Positions 9,277-19,066 of a stretch of DNA of 20,164 bases are shown here, in pieces. Position 1 is the stretch's first letter, and the number at the start of each line of letters is the position of its first letter. The DNA is from Xenoacremonium recifei (lineage: Eukaryota > Ascomycota > Sordariomycetes > Hypocreales > Nectriaceae), in contig WOFQ01000161.1 in NCBI GenBank assembly GCA_012184525.1, forward strand, positions 1 to 20,164, given 5' to 3'. A program made the position numbers and the translations under genes. The notes under the pieces are model-generated. The model was not told the DNA's origin. It did not search any database and was given only the letters and a program-made list of their open reading frames with translations.

Positions 9277-10538
9277 TCATTTCCAGGAGGCTCTTACTTC
9301 ATAAAGATTATAGGGAGCATACTTAGCAGGATTCTCAGGTGAAGTGCAACTCGGTATAACCTACAAGTCCGTATGTGTTAAGCAAAAGTCTCGAAACGAA
9401 TTAATACGTACCCCAACATTAGCATCCATATTAAAACCAAAGAAAAACGGAATCGAATAACGCTCACGTCCAGTTGCGTTGCGCACTCGATGGACAGTCG
9501 AAACAAATTCGTCATTAGAAATTCGCTCAAGGAAGTCGCCAATGTTGACGACAAAGGTACCATGGATGTACGGAGCTGGAATGTACACGCCGTTCTTGTT
9601 GAGAATCTCTAGACCACCAACGTCGTCCTGGTTTAGAATAGTGAAAGCTAGAATCAAGGTGTCAACAAGCCATACCCCAAGTTTCGGGAAGAAATGATGA
9701 CTGATATAATCAAATGCAAACTAAGCTTACTCTCAAAATCAGTGTGAGCACCGAGACTGTCAAGGTCGTTCGAGTCAGGGTGGGTGGGATAGTAGTGCTG
9801 CAGAATGATTGACACAAACGGAGCGGTAATGAGTTCGTCAAAGTATGTCTCTTCAGCACCCAGGCAAAGTGCAAATGACCTCATCAGGTAGCGTGATAAA
9901 TTGAGTAGCTCTGATTGATATTTGAGCATCGTTTCCTTAAACCCTGCGGGATATTGCGGCCACTGGTTGTAAGTTCCCAAACACATTGCACGCTTCTCTG
10001 GCGACAATTGAGGAGGGTTGGGATCGCAATCTGGATCGTAGCTATAGATAAAAGAACCTTTTTTTACTATTGCTATGTTAGACTGGCTTACACATGCAAC
10101 ACTGCTCTCATTTTCGCAAGCAGCGTGAGATTGAATTGACGTACAAACTGGACCTTTAGGGGTCCCTTGATAATGCTGATCGTAGCCGCGAAGCTCTTTG
10201 TTCTTGTAAACATACTGCTTCATTTTTTCTTCTTCCGTTTGGGCATGGTACTTCTTTGAGAGTGCAAAAACACGATCAATCAGGTCTTGTGGAATACCAT
10301 GGCCTTTGATGTACATAAATCCCACAGATTTGCAGACGTCAGAAATTTCCCGAGCGACAGCCTCGCGGTCTTCTATACTTTTGCTAAATACTCGGCTGAT
10401 ATCAATGATAGGAATTGTTTCAAATGTGAGAACTGCGCGATCACCAGTCAGTATCTCGCGTCGGTTGTCTCTTTTGCTATCACGATAGTAGTATTCATAT
10501 CGCACTTCTTCAGCCGTACAGGTCGTGGACGTCATCAT
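9277..10538 (-). CDS. 2-oxoglutarate/Fe(II)-dependent oxygenase, isopenicillin-N-synthase-like fold (349 aa)
   Basis: Cytosolic non-haem iron oxygenase that couples 2-oxoglutarate decarboxylation to hydroxylation, desaturation, ring formation or similar. Exons: 10538-10145, 10066-9731, 9647-9412, 9360-9277 (1050 nt). An N-terminal DIOX_N-type region (about residues 42-150) starts IPIIDIS and contains GFMYIKGHGIP. The catalytic domain has the iron triad His239-x-Asp241 (GAHTDFE) and His296 (STVHRVRN), and Arg306/Ser308 (RERYS) for the co-substrate carboxylate. VNIGDFLERISN is also typical. The last exon gives the family-like tail PSCTSPENPAKY. Intron 1 (10067-10144, GTACGT..CTAAC..TAG) is 78 nt and stop-free, so the unspliced frame also reads through. 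A true isopenicillin N synthase is not indicated, because no ACV synthetase is present. The permease lies downstream in the same orientation. Substrate unknown. Confidence 0.93.
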
Positions 10539-10767
10539 GAAGGAATACTAGGATTAGAAGATCATAAGCACCGTGCTATAACGAGTCGTGTGCTATCGAG
10601 CAGTCGATTGTTTTCGAGATTTCCTATTTCGTTGTTTCATTAATGAATAAAGATTGTCTTCCTTCTGTTCCTTCTCCATGCGGGAACGCCCTCGGTGTAA
10701 AAATACTTTATCCCAAAGTATAGAGATGATAAGCTCTGTCGACGGTATCATAATCTCAGCGGGCTGT

Positions 10768-10779
10768 CCGACACTTCGG
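10768..10779. promoter_or_regulatory. CCG-N6-CGG element upstream of the 2OG oxygenase
   Basis: CCGACACTTCGG lies about 230 bp before the oxygenase start. Inverted CCG/CGG half-sites with a 6-base spacer are a known layout for fungal Zn2Cys6 factors (the UaY/Ppr1 type). A single copy can easily arise by chance. Confidence 0.3.
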
Positions 10780-11256
10780 TTATGCCGCCTTATCATCACC
10801 CCTGAAGAAGGATTGGATCTGCTCAGACTAAAGGCCAACTTAACTTCAGAAACCTGTGTGTAGTCATTTGACGCGCTGATAACCAATAGCAATCACCTTT
10901 ATAGTAAGTTCTTACAGTGATGTCCTTATCATCTACTGTGAACGATTCCTTCCATTGGGGCGGATTGGATATCAGCAAACGTCACATCGTGTTGCTCAAA
11001 TCTGTGGGTCCAGAGCATAAGCAGCCATTCGTTCTTTTCTGGCACAGTCAAACAGACGCCTATATCTTAACTAATGAAGCTGTAAATAGCCTGAATATTA
11101 TTTAAAGACTCAAAGATTAGGGAGTTTCGACTTTGAAAGTACTACCTCTTCTAACGAACTGATGAGATGAGCACGGGACAATCATTTAATTGTACTAGGC
11201 ACCGGACAACGAACCAGTGCAGATCTTATCACTCAGTCAGGTCCCATGGGTCTAAT

Positions 11257-11290
11257 GTCCAAGAATACGAATTGTCCAAGAATACGAATT
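11257..11290. repeat. 17-bp tandem duplication
   Basis: GTCCAAGAATACGAATT occurs twice, exactly head to tail (11257-11273 and 11274-11290), in non-coding DNA. It probably arose by slippage or small duplication. Confidence 0.8.
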
Positions 11291-11570
11291 GTTTCGGGAT
11301 CACGAAGCTGGCTTGGGGTGGAGCGCGAGATTGAAGGAGGACACCACCAGGGTGCGTCCACAATATTAGGACTTTGTCACATGAAGCCCGCCCGTTAGGC
11401 TCAGTTGTAATAGTTTACATATAGCTCCAGCTGAAGCTTTGAGCCTGAAGCTCGTAATCATGTAGCCAGGGAAGGGTTACGTACAGTCTGTTCAGAAGGA
11501 CAAGGAGGTTTAATAAGCCAAGACTAGGAATATCGAGCAAGCTGATGCCCCTCAGTCTATCGACCATATA

Positions 11571-13751
11571 TCAATAAATTGATTGCGTATTTTGATAACC
11601 CAAGTAGACTTTCAGCAAGGAAATAACATCCTCAGCTTCCGTCGTTTCACTCAGAACTCCCAAAATATGTTGGTCAGGGCGAACAAGTAAAGCCCCGCCC
11701 TGAGCCAACCCGGAGCTGACGTTGAACGAATTTAGATCCCCATCACTAAGGAACTTAAAGTCTCGGTTTATAGACCGGTGATTCAGACGAACACCCGACA
11801 GTTGCAGCATATTCTTCACATGTTCCACCTTTTCAATCCATTTAGGTGCTGATGATATCATCGTGAAACTTCCGAAGTCAACAAGATCTAATGTCGAAAA
11901 TTGACGTTCAGCAACTTCATGAGGACTAAGCTCTGCCAAGTAAGATAAATCTAATGGAAGAAGGTTCGTCACCGCGGCCGGTGTTTTTGGTTTGATCCAG
12001 GAGTGTGGCAAGCGAGCACCGGGAACAAATCGTGGGGAGAAGTTAGAGGCACAGTGTGGTTTCTGCCCATCACCATAAATATAGCCGATATGAAGCCCGA
12101 GCTTGAACTTATTAGCAGGTTTTGGCAAGGAGACTTCTGATATGAAATACCCACGTTGTCAAAGTGTTCGCGTTGTCCTTCAACCTCGGTCGCAATCAGA
12201 TCTTGCTTTTTTGGATCGTGAATCGACTTATGCAGGTTTGCTCTTGCCTCTTGGACGTCATCTATTCCAGCTACACCCAAGCTCTTGAGAAAAGAGAAAA
12301 TCTTCTTCCCATTTTTGACACTCTGTGCCGAGTTAATGAGCGCAATCTGCCGGCGTTCGTCTTCGTAAGTGTTCAGTATCGATGCTCCAGCCCACCCATC
12401 ATATTCTGCAGCGATCTTATGGACGAGATTATGAGCATCCGCAATGCCGGAATTAAGACCGAGGCCTCCGGTAGGCGGAAAGGAATGAGCCGCATCGCCA
12501 ACTCTAATCGCGAAGTAAGCATAGTGTTGAAAAGCACTCTAGGGGCTGACTATACAGGAAAACATTGCCCTTTCTATACTTCTTGGCGACTTTTCGGCTG
12601 AGCAGCCATGGGCGGTAACTCAGAACGTGGAACGGAACATCTTGACCAATTGCAGCTGATACGGTTTCACACGCCAGTTGCTGTGTCCAGGTCTTAGCTG
12701 GATGCTTGGTGGACTAGTGTCTTCTATTAGATAGTCTCCGAAATCTCATATCATAGACTTACATCAAAATTGCTGATCAAAACATGATTCCCGCCGAGAT
12801 CGTATGCGATGATGAATCCAGAACATGCAGGGTCAGTAATCCAATGAAGCATCCCCACTCTTTCGCCAACGACCGGCCTTAAATCTGCCTCGAAATGGAT
12901 GGTCATCATTGTTTCGTCTGTAGAAGGTCAACATCAAAGGTGACATTTGGTATTACGCAGCTTAACTTACAGCCGTCCTCGCCGTCAGATTCGATTTGCA
13001 GATGATGGCGGACCTGACTCTTTGCTCCGTCACATGCCAGCACATATCTTGACTCAATCTGGTACTGAGATCCCGTAGAGCGCTCTTCAACAGTCGTAGC
13101 AATTAAATCTCCTCCCTGTAGATTTGATTGAGCTTCTATATCGAATTGCTGTCTTCCTTTTTTTACTCACTTGTTGGGATGAAACATAGGCCACATTTTT
13201 CCGAATTTCAACATTAGGATCATTCTCCAACTCTTTTGCCACAAACTGTTCAAAAACTGGTTGTGGTATATTGTGGATCATCTGATTCTAAAGTCAATAT
13301 CGCCCAAAGAGCCTGGTCTAATAACATACTCACCTCGGGTGTACAGTCCAAAACCTGCGCGTCCATTCTCTCATATGGGAGCACACCAATACGCTCTCCA
13401 CTTAAGCTTGTCAAGAAATTCACCCAGCGAGCCTCGCTCCGGGGTGAGCCAAGTTTGCGCATCATATTCGTATCAAGGCCGAATTGACGACATATTTCCA
13501 AGCTTCTTGGGCATAATGCATGGGCCTTCGGGGCCGCCAGTCGCTCGGGATACTTTTCAATTAATAGGGATTTGACTAGAGTGGATCAGCGGCATCAAAA
13601 GCATGAGTGCGACGTTGGTCTTACTCCCCAGCTTCGAGAGCATGTATGCAGAGAGAAGGCCAGTAGGGCCGCCTCCAACAATCAGAACTGGGATCTGAAG
13701 TGGCCCTGAAGTGTCATGAGTGGCTACGGTTTCCTGGACGATTCCCGGCAT
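11571..13751 (-). CDS. FAD-dependent monooxygenase, phenol hydroxylase/TfdB-like (607 aa, 8 exons)
   Basis: Class A flavoprotein monooxygenase using NAD(P)H and O2, usually to hydroxylate phenols or other aromatic rings. Exons: 13751-13625, 13575-13334, 13287-13171, 13115-12971, 12917-12763, 12713-12556, 12503-12155, 12101-11571 (1824 nt, in phase). The FAD motif is LIVGGGPTGL (23-32) followed by an acidic end, LLIEK (46-50). The second motif is ACDGAKS (Asp191-Gly192). The third is VGDAAHSFPPTGGLGLNSG (316-334), which is rebuilt only by removing the 52-bp intron 12504-12555. The C-terminal part (LLVRPDQHI) matches the thioredoxin-like domain of this family. The last intron has two in-frame acceptors (12108 or 12102); I prefer 12102 because the first lies too close to the branch site. 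An upstream ATG at 13874 would add 41 basic, Ser-rich residues. It is divergent from the MFS gene, suggesting joint control. Confidence 0.93.
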
Positions 13752-14323
13752 GGCTGGTGGTAGATTATTTGCTTCTTGTCTCGTTGATGCGATGTGTTTC
13801 TTGGAATGCTGATAATAGATGTGAGAGATTGCCGATGAGCTTGATTTGCTTCTGCACGGTTTAGGAATAGGCAAGGAAGCAGATCTTCTTATTGAATAAA
13901 TATGCCACTGTTTTCAGAGTTAACCAATCGGAACCTCGCTCTCAGAAACCGACTGGGGATCATGCCAACGAGATGACGCTGACTTCGCTCCGGACTGTCC
14001 CCATTGGTTATGAGACCTTTTACTCATATAACTTCCTAACCCGATTGGCCGCTTCTATTTCCCGGTCTTGCCTTTAACCGTCCCACTTCCCGTTTATTTA
14101 CTCGTGACATCCGATTCGCTGCACGCTGGCCGAAGGTTGTGAGATGTGGGCCCCGTCTCCCCCGCAACCCCAGCTTTCCCCCAGGGCTAATCAGACAGCC
14201 CCGGATTGCATCCGGATAATGAAATGTATAATAAGAGCTGACAATCCGGTATGAATGACTTACCTTCCCGGATACACCTTAACGCTCCTTGCAGTATCGA
14301 CGACCCTTGCCAGTTCTAAAATC
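13752..14323. promoter_or_regulatory. shared divergent promoter, monooxygenase / MFS transporter
   Basis: The 572 bp between the two start codons holds CCAAT (13924-13928, within TAACCAAT) and its exact inverse ATTGGTTA (14003-14010). A further ATTGG is at 14044-14048; these could be sites for the fungal Hap (CCAAT-binding) complex. TATAATAA at 14227-14234 is about 95 bp before the chosen MFS start. That is one reason for preferring the ATG at 14324 over 14255, which lies only about 20 bp past the TATA-like box. The CCGGAT cluster (14201-14273) sits at the MFS end. Confidence 0.6.
14201..14273. promoter_or_regulatory. cluster of four CCGGAT boxes
   Basis: CCGGAT (14201-14206), TCCGGAT (14211-14217), ATCCGG (14244-14249) and CCGGAT (14268-14273) fall within 73 bp. 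The first two form a perfect 6-3-6 inverted repeat, CCGGATTGCATCCGG (14201-14215). Repeated, partly palindromic boxes close to the start of the MFS gene suggest an operator for a sequence-specific regulator, perhaps a zinc-cluster protein. The factor is unknown. Confidence 0.45.
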
Positions 14324-16126
14324 ATGTCGAACGACGGAGGCCCAGCTGCGGCATCTCCGGCTTACAAGCACGCCCCAGGCACTGAACTTCTCTACGAAGA
14401 CGTTACGCAAGGCACTTCAACAAATACTTTACAGTGTGTTCAAGACCGAAGTGGAGGCAAGATCATCTTGGTGCCGCAACCTTCCCTCAATGATCCGAAT
14501 GATCCTTTAAGATGGTCTAGACTCAAGAAATGGGTTACGTTTATGAACGGTGTGGCTTATGCCTTCATGGGCAGCGTCACCGGTCCCATCATGGCTGCAG
14601 GAATGGTACCGCTCTCGCTGACGTTTGGTGTTCCATTTCAAAAATTGACCTACGCCAATGGGGCCACGCTAATTTGCCAGGGCATTGGCAATATCTTTTG
14701 GATGTCAGTCTCTCTTCCCATTCCCAAAGGCTTCTGGCGCTGATTGAGACATAAGGCCAATAGCTATTAAGATTGGAAGACGCCCGGTCTATATAATCTC
14801 GAACGTTCTGATGGGTTTGGCATGTGTGTGGCTCGGCCTAGCGTCGAGTGCATCGTATACACCATTTGTTATTGGCCGGGCCTTCCTTGGCTTGTTTGAA
14901 GCGCCCATTGAATCCATAGTCCCGACAACGATTACCGATCTGTTCTTCTTACATGACCGTGGAGAAAAGGTTTCATTCTATGGACTAGCTGTCCTAGGTG
15001 GTAATGAGCTGGGCCCTTTGGTCAGTTGGTTCTCACGTCCTATCCCGATACTAGAGGCTCTCGCTGACTCGCTAATTACAAGTTCTCTGCCTTGATCATA
15101 CAACATCTTAGTATGGGCTGGGCATTTTACATTGTCGCCATGTTTATATGCCTTAACTGTCTCACCATGTTTTTTGCAATGCCGGAAACGAAATACACCG
15201 GGCCACGACCAATCTACCATGCCACGCTCTCGGAAAATACAGAGAAGCCCTTCTCACAAAACATCGAGAACTCAATTAACCCTCGTGAAGCCAACTTGGA
15301 AATTGCTGAGACGGTGATCCAAAAGCGAAGATACTGGACTGAACTCTCTCTGTGGTACACCATTGACCCAGATATCAGTCTACGTAAAGTCTTCCTTCGG
15401 CCCCTCATCCTCATGGCTTACCCTACCATCCTGTGGGCATCTTTGGTGTACGGCATGTCCCTGGGTTGGAATGTTATTGTAGGAGCAACTGTGGCTCAGC
15501 TCTTTGCTGAACCATACGGTTTCGACTCTCAAGCTCAAGGGCTAGTTTTCCTCTCTCCATTTACGGGTTCGCTTATTGGATCGTGGTTGTGCGGTTCTCT
15601 ATCTGACTCGGTAGCCAACTACTTCACGCGAAGGAATGATGGTATCAGAGAACCCGAGATGAGACTTCCGGTGTTGGTCATTGCTGCAATCCTGACACTC
15701 TTGGGATCCTTAGTCTCTGGCTTGACATACAAGTATCATACCCATTGGGCTGGGCCAGTGGTTGGGCTCGGAATCCTGACAGCTGGGGCTCAGGTGGGCG
15801 TGTCAATGTCCATGAGTTACGCATTGGATTGCCATAAGGAGGTGAGGGTGATGAGTCTGAACTTAAAAGACCAGTACTAACCCTGAAAATAGTTGTCTGT
15901 GGAGCTCATGGTCACTGTGGCTTCCCTCAAGTCGTTGATAGCTTGGATATGGACTTGGGTCATCAATGATTGGATCACGGAGTCAGGCATGCTTAGTGTA
16001 TTCATGATTATTACTGGCGTCAACTTGATTATCCAGCTATCCTCGGTTGTTCTGTTCTTGAAGGGGAAAGAAATTCGTATTTGGATATACAAGAAGGATA
16101 TGCTTGGACGTCTAGGACTTGTTTAG
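14324..16126 (+). CDS. major facilitator superfamily transporter (545 aa, 4 exons)
   Basis: Membrane carrier, probably of the fungal proton-antiporter (DHA1/HOL1-like) group, which often exports toxic or cluster-made compounds. Exons: 14324-14703, 14756-15020, 15083-15841, 15893-16126 (1638 nt). A hydrophilic N-terminus contains APGTELL (17-23) and the LNDPNDPLRWSRLKKW signature (55-70) seen just before helix 1 in this group. The loop 2-3 motif reads KIGRRPVYI, the A-motif equivalent, right after intron 1. Further markers are IGRAFLGLFEAPIES and the PETKYTGPRP segment before the central loop. Introns (52, 62, 51 bp) have GTCAGT or GTGAGG donors. An in-frame ATG at 14255 would add 23 residues but is less likely given the TATA position. 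It is the only plus-strand gene of the cluster and is co-located with the monooxygenase. The substrate is unknown; efflux of the cluster product is the simplest guess. Confidence 0.95.
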
Positions 16127-18128
16127 AGGGGGTTGAAGAGTGCGACTAGGAGCGTATACAATTTATCATGTCTATATATATATATGTATGACAAAACGAC
16201 GTACCATTACAGATCAAAGTAAGAAAAGGATATTCTACATCTATTGGATCCAATCTCTCAAGCCTACACCTCAATGATACATTCCATGCTGGATGCTGCT
16301 GACAGTAGCCGTTTCCCTCTTGCGGTAGTGGGTGGTTGAAGTGACACGAATTTGATTGCTTTCTGACTGAGCAACGCTGCCACTAAACTCTCAGTCCTTT
16401 TTTTTTTCATCAGCATATACATAGCCTGTATGGTAGGTTCGGAAATGCGGCTTGGACTATTCTGAGAAATTGGGACGTGAGTTTGAAGGTGAACGGAGGG
16501 TGTTATATGGCTTAGGAATACGAACACCGATTAGACCGCCGAATATGCACGACAAGCGCTTATTCTATATATATAGTGTCCTCCAATTGTATGGGAGATA
16601 CTCACAACCTTTATAATAATAGCTAAGAATATCATCGAAATGCCAGAATGTGGGACATTGATCATTAGTGATAGTTTCAGTTGCTGACCGAGTAATCATC
16701 ACCTTGCCTTCCCGGGAGGCGCATTGACAGCTTAGTACGTACTCAATTTCAAGGGAAGAAAAACCAGACTCATCCATTTAAGGATAGAAAGTTGGCCAAC
16801 ATATCAGATTTCGACTAAACCAAAGACTCCATGCTACCCATAAACGCCGCCATGAATCATTCAGACAGTTTCGGTGCTATTGGAGCGCGCAATACATCAT
16901 GGGGAAGGTATCCTCCATCCAGTTGAAATATAAGTCACAGAACAGGCTTCTACCGGTCCTAGATACTCAGGTAGTTTTCGGTATTTATATGCCAATATAA
17001 GACTCATAAATCCCCACTTGGCAGGCATTCCCAGCACTTAATCGCATTTATATGGTTAGACCTCGCGTGTATCATTCCTTCCTAGCTGTATCTCAGAATC
17101 GAAATTGAGCAACAATATCAGGTCAATAATAATTCAGTTTCTCAGATGACACGATTGGCATGTATTACTTCAAACCACCCTTGTTGGCGTTATATTTCTC
17201 TCTTATTCCCTAATTTCCCCGTGACCTCTTTAGGGCAGTGGAAGAGTCCTAGCATAATGACCGAAGAATCTGTGTTCTTACCCCTCCACTTAAGCATTTG
17301 GGGACAGGATTATAAGAAAAGAGTTTGATGGCGCTGGCTTAGAGACATATGTACGGATTGTGAGCTTCTCATATAAGTTGAGAGAATATGAAGCTTGGTC
17401 CTCTTTTATTAAAAAGAATCACTTTTCTCGTTTCATTTAAATTAGGAACTTACTCGTTTATAATACTTTGCATTTATCTGAGTCCATACAGTTGCAGTCT
17501 ACTCAATAATTCATACGAACCGTATAATGTATCATGAATATGGGTATGAAGCTAAGAAGTTATTATATATTTTTTTCAGTCTGACTTAGGCCGTTCATGA
17601 AATTCACATTCCCTTAGCATTCAGCTATATATCCTTATTAAATTAATAATTATTCTAAATATTTAATTCTAAATCGAGGGTTAAGTTTATAGCCTTAGGA
17701 AGTTCTCTCTTTTTATTGCCTAGTACTAATGTAGCGGCCGAAATCCTTCAGAACCACGAACTCTTCAAGTCCCGCCCAATGCTATCTTCACCAATGCAGA
17801 AATCAACAGACAACTGTAGTTGTTTATATGAATGCGAGATCTAGTCAAGGCGCTGTGTTAGGATACTCACAACGAACACCCATCTTATGGTTACTATCCT
17901 CTATCTAATAAACAACTCAAACAGGTATTAAACGTATTTCGATAAATGCTCTATATGCCCCGAAAGCATTTATAATAACTTCAAATTTCTCTCAAATAAT
18001 TTTTATAGAGATAGATAATATCACCAGGCCTCAGACCGGAAACTAATTCGAAGATTCAAAGCATAATTACAAAAGGTGCGAATTTCCATTCGCTGAAAAG
18101 ATCCCTCCAGTTCAATCCTACTCATCGG
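16127..18128. other. largely non-coding interval
   Basis: About 2 kb. Apart from the doubtful gene at 16264-16777, nothing is supported. A TA dinucleotide run lies at about 16170-16188, just past the MFS stop. From about 17400 to 18060 the DNA becomes strongly AT-rich with no open frame of note; a 60-codon frame at 17146-17328 has no features. Confidence 0.6.
16264..16777 (-). CDS. doubtful small hypothetical gene (two adjacent frames)
   Basis: Two minus-strand frames follow one another: 16777-16565, starting MDESGFSSLEIEYVLSC, and 16527-16264, ending in a basic, Ser-rich tail MECIIEV. The first ends in SYYYKGCEY near potential donors (GTGAGT, or GTATCT one base later in phase). The second has acceptors at TTCTCAG and CCTAAG. 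A splice from GTATCT to the CCTAAG acceptor would keep the frame, but the donor is weak, so no firm model can be given. Neither part belongs to a family I recognise. It could be a small real gene, a remnant of a larger one, or chance open frames. The coordinates span both frames. Confidence 0.2.
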
Positions 18129-18491
18129 TTACGTAGACGCTCGCTTTTTGGCTAATCCGCCAACCTTCTCAACTGCTGCGCTTAAGGCGACATGATCAGC
18201 CCCTTGTATCATAGCCTGGCCATTGACAGCTACTTGTTTTCCTTCTTTAAAGAACAAGAAGGTGGGCATTGCGGTAATCCGATACTCGCGAGCGATATTT
18301 TGGACGTGATCGACATTGACTTTCGCAAACTCGAAGTAATCATGGATGCCGTGCTTCAAAGCCAGTTGCTCAAAGATAGGCTTAATCACTTTGCATGGCG
18401 GGCACCAGTCGGCGTAAAAGTCGATCGCGACATAAGTGTTGGATTTAAAGAGAGATTGCAGCTCGTCCAAGGACGTGATTTCCAGAACCAT
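18129..18491 (-). CDS. thioredoxin (120 aa, intronless)
   Basis: Small dithiol-disulfide oxidoreductase. The frame from ATG at 18491 to TAA at 18129-18131 covers a whole thioredoxin fold. VAIDFYADWCPPCKVIKPIF carries the active site Trp29-Cys30-Pro-Pro-Cys33-Lys34, and ITAMPTFLFF carries the cis-proline at 76. FFKEGKQV and a C-terminal helix (AAVEKVGGLAKK) follow. Most fungal thioredoxins have WCGPC; WCPPC is known from some plant h-type thioredoxins and shifts redox behaviour, so the Pro is notable. There is no signal peptide, so a cytosolic location is likely. It stands about 2 kb from the MFS gene and is the only gene without introns here. Whether it belongs to the cluster or is an unrelated neighbour is open. 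No reductase partner is nearby. Confidence 0.93.
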   Translation of the reverse strand: MVLEITSLDELQSLFKSNTYVAIDFYADWCPPCKVIKPIFEQLALKHGIHDYFEFAKVNVDHVQNIAREYRITAMPTFLFFKEGKQVAVNGQAMIQGADHVALSAAVEKVGGLAKKRAST

Positions 18492-19066
18492 GTTTCGGGT
18501 TACAAAGTCATACGACTTCAGCCTCGGATAGTATCGTGTTTCAGTGGGTATATCAAACTAGCAACTGGGAGTCTGGCTGGATATCAGCAGAGGACAATAG
18601 TGTCGTGGTTGTTGACTTAGCAAGGTTGAAATTTCTGCCAAATTCGAGGAGGCGAAAAAAAATCATTCTGTTGGAAAATTCACGTGACTTATCGTTATCT
18701 GATTAATAAGCCATTGGGGAAGATATGATTTGAATGGAGTACGATAGTTGTCAGATGGAACAACAATATCCCGCCCCGGATGACAGCTAATTAAGGGGCT
18801 GGGGCCGTAGCAGATTTCTTGAGATGGGAACAACACACATAAGAAGCTGATTACACACATCAAGACAATCAATTGATTTGAGGCATTTGCCTCAGTCTTT
18901 GCAAAGTGTTCACATTTCATCGGACTAATCGTTGACCCACTCCGGCGACCCTTACGTCCGACAATAGTCATTCGCGCTACCCTCCTACCTGGTTGGATGG
19001 CTTAGTTACCCGGTGGCTTGCGATTACTAATGCGGAGAGGTGGCAGGATAACTATTGATACGTTAT
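18492..19066. other. thioredoxin upstream region
   Basis: Non-coding. A 102-codon minus-strand frame at 18663-18971 includes a hydrophobic stretch (LIVLMCVISFLCVLF), but codon composition and lack of any family feature argue against a gene. The short palindrome at 18879-18894 lies here. Confidence 0.5.
18879..18894. repeat. 7-2-7 inverted repeat
   Basis: TGAGGCATTTGCCTCA has perfect 7-bp arms around TT, about 390 bp upstream of the thioredoxin start. It could be an operator for a dimeric factor or chance. Confidence 0.5.

Larger units (their letters stand above)
10539..11570. other. intergenic: 2OG oxygenase promoter and monooxygenase 3' side
   Basis: About 1 kb without a supported gene. 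Overlapping frames at 10593-10892 (-) and 10654-10863 (+), and a 62-codon frame at 10917-11105 (+), have no recognisable features. The stretch contains a CCG-N6-CGG site (10768-10779) and a 17-bp tandem duplication (11257-11290). Confidence 0.6.

Noticed and set aside
9277..10538. Calling the oxygenase isopenicillin N synthase
   Set aside because: The fold and iron ligands are shared by many 2OG oxygenases, and there is no ACV synthetase or acyltransferase nearby.
10593..11105. Three open frames upstream of the 2OG oxygenase
   Set aside because: Two overlap on opposite strands and none shows family features; treated as chance frames in a promoter region.
2936..16126. Assigning the set to a tropolone- or loline-type pathway because of the oxygenase mix
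   Set aside because: The required PKS or the loline-specific enzymes are absent from the window; shared enzyme classes alone are not enough.
16170..16188. TA microsatellite after the MFS gene
   Set aside because: Ordinary short dinucleotide run in a 3' region.
18663..18971. 102-codon minus-strand frame with a hydrophobic stretch
   Set aside because: The hydrophobic segment alone is weak evidence; there is no signal-peptide layout at the start and no homologous features.
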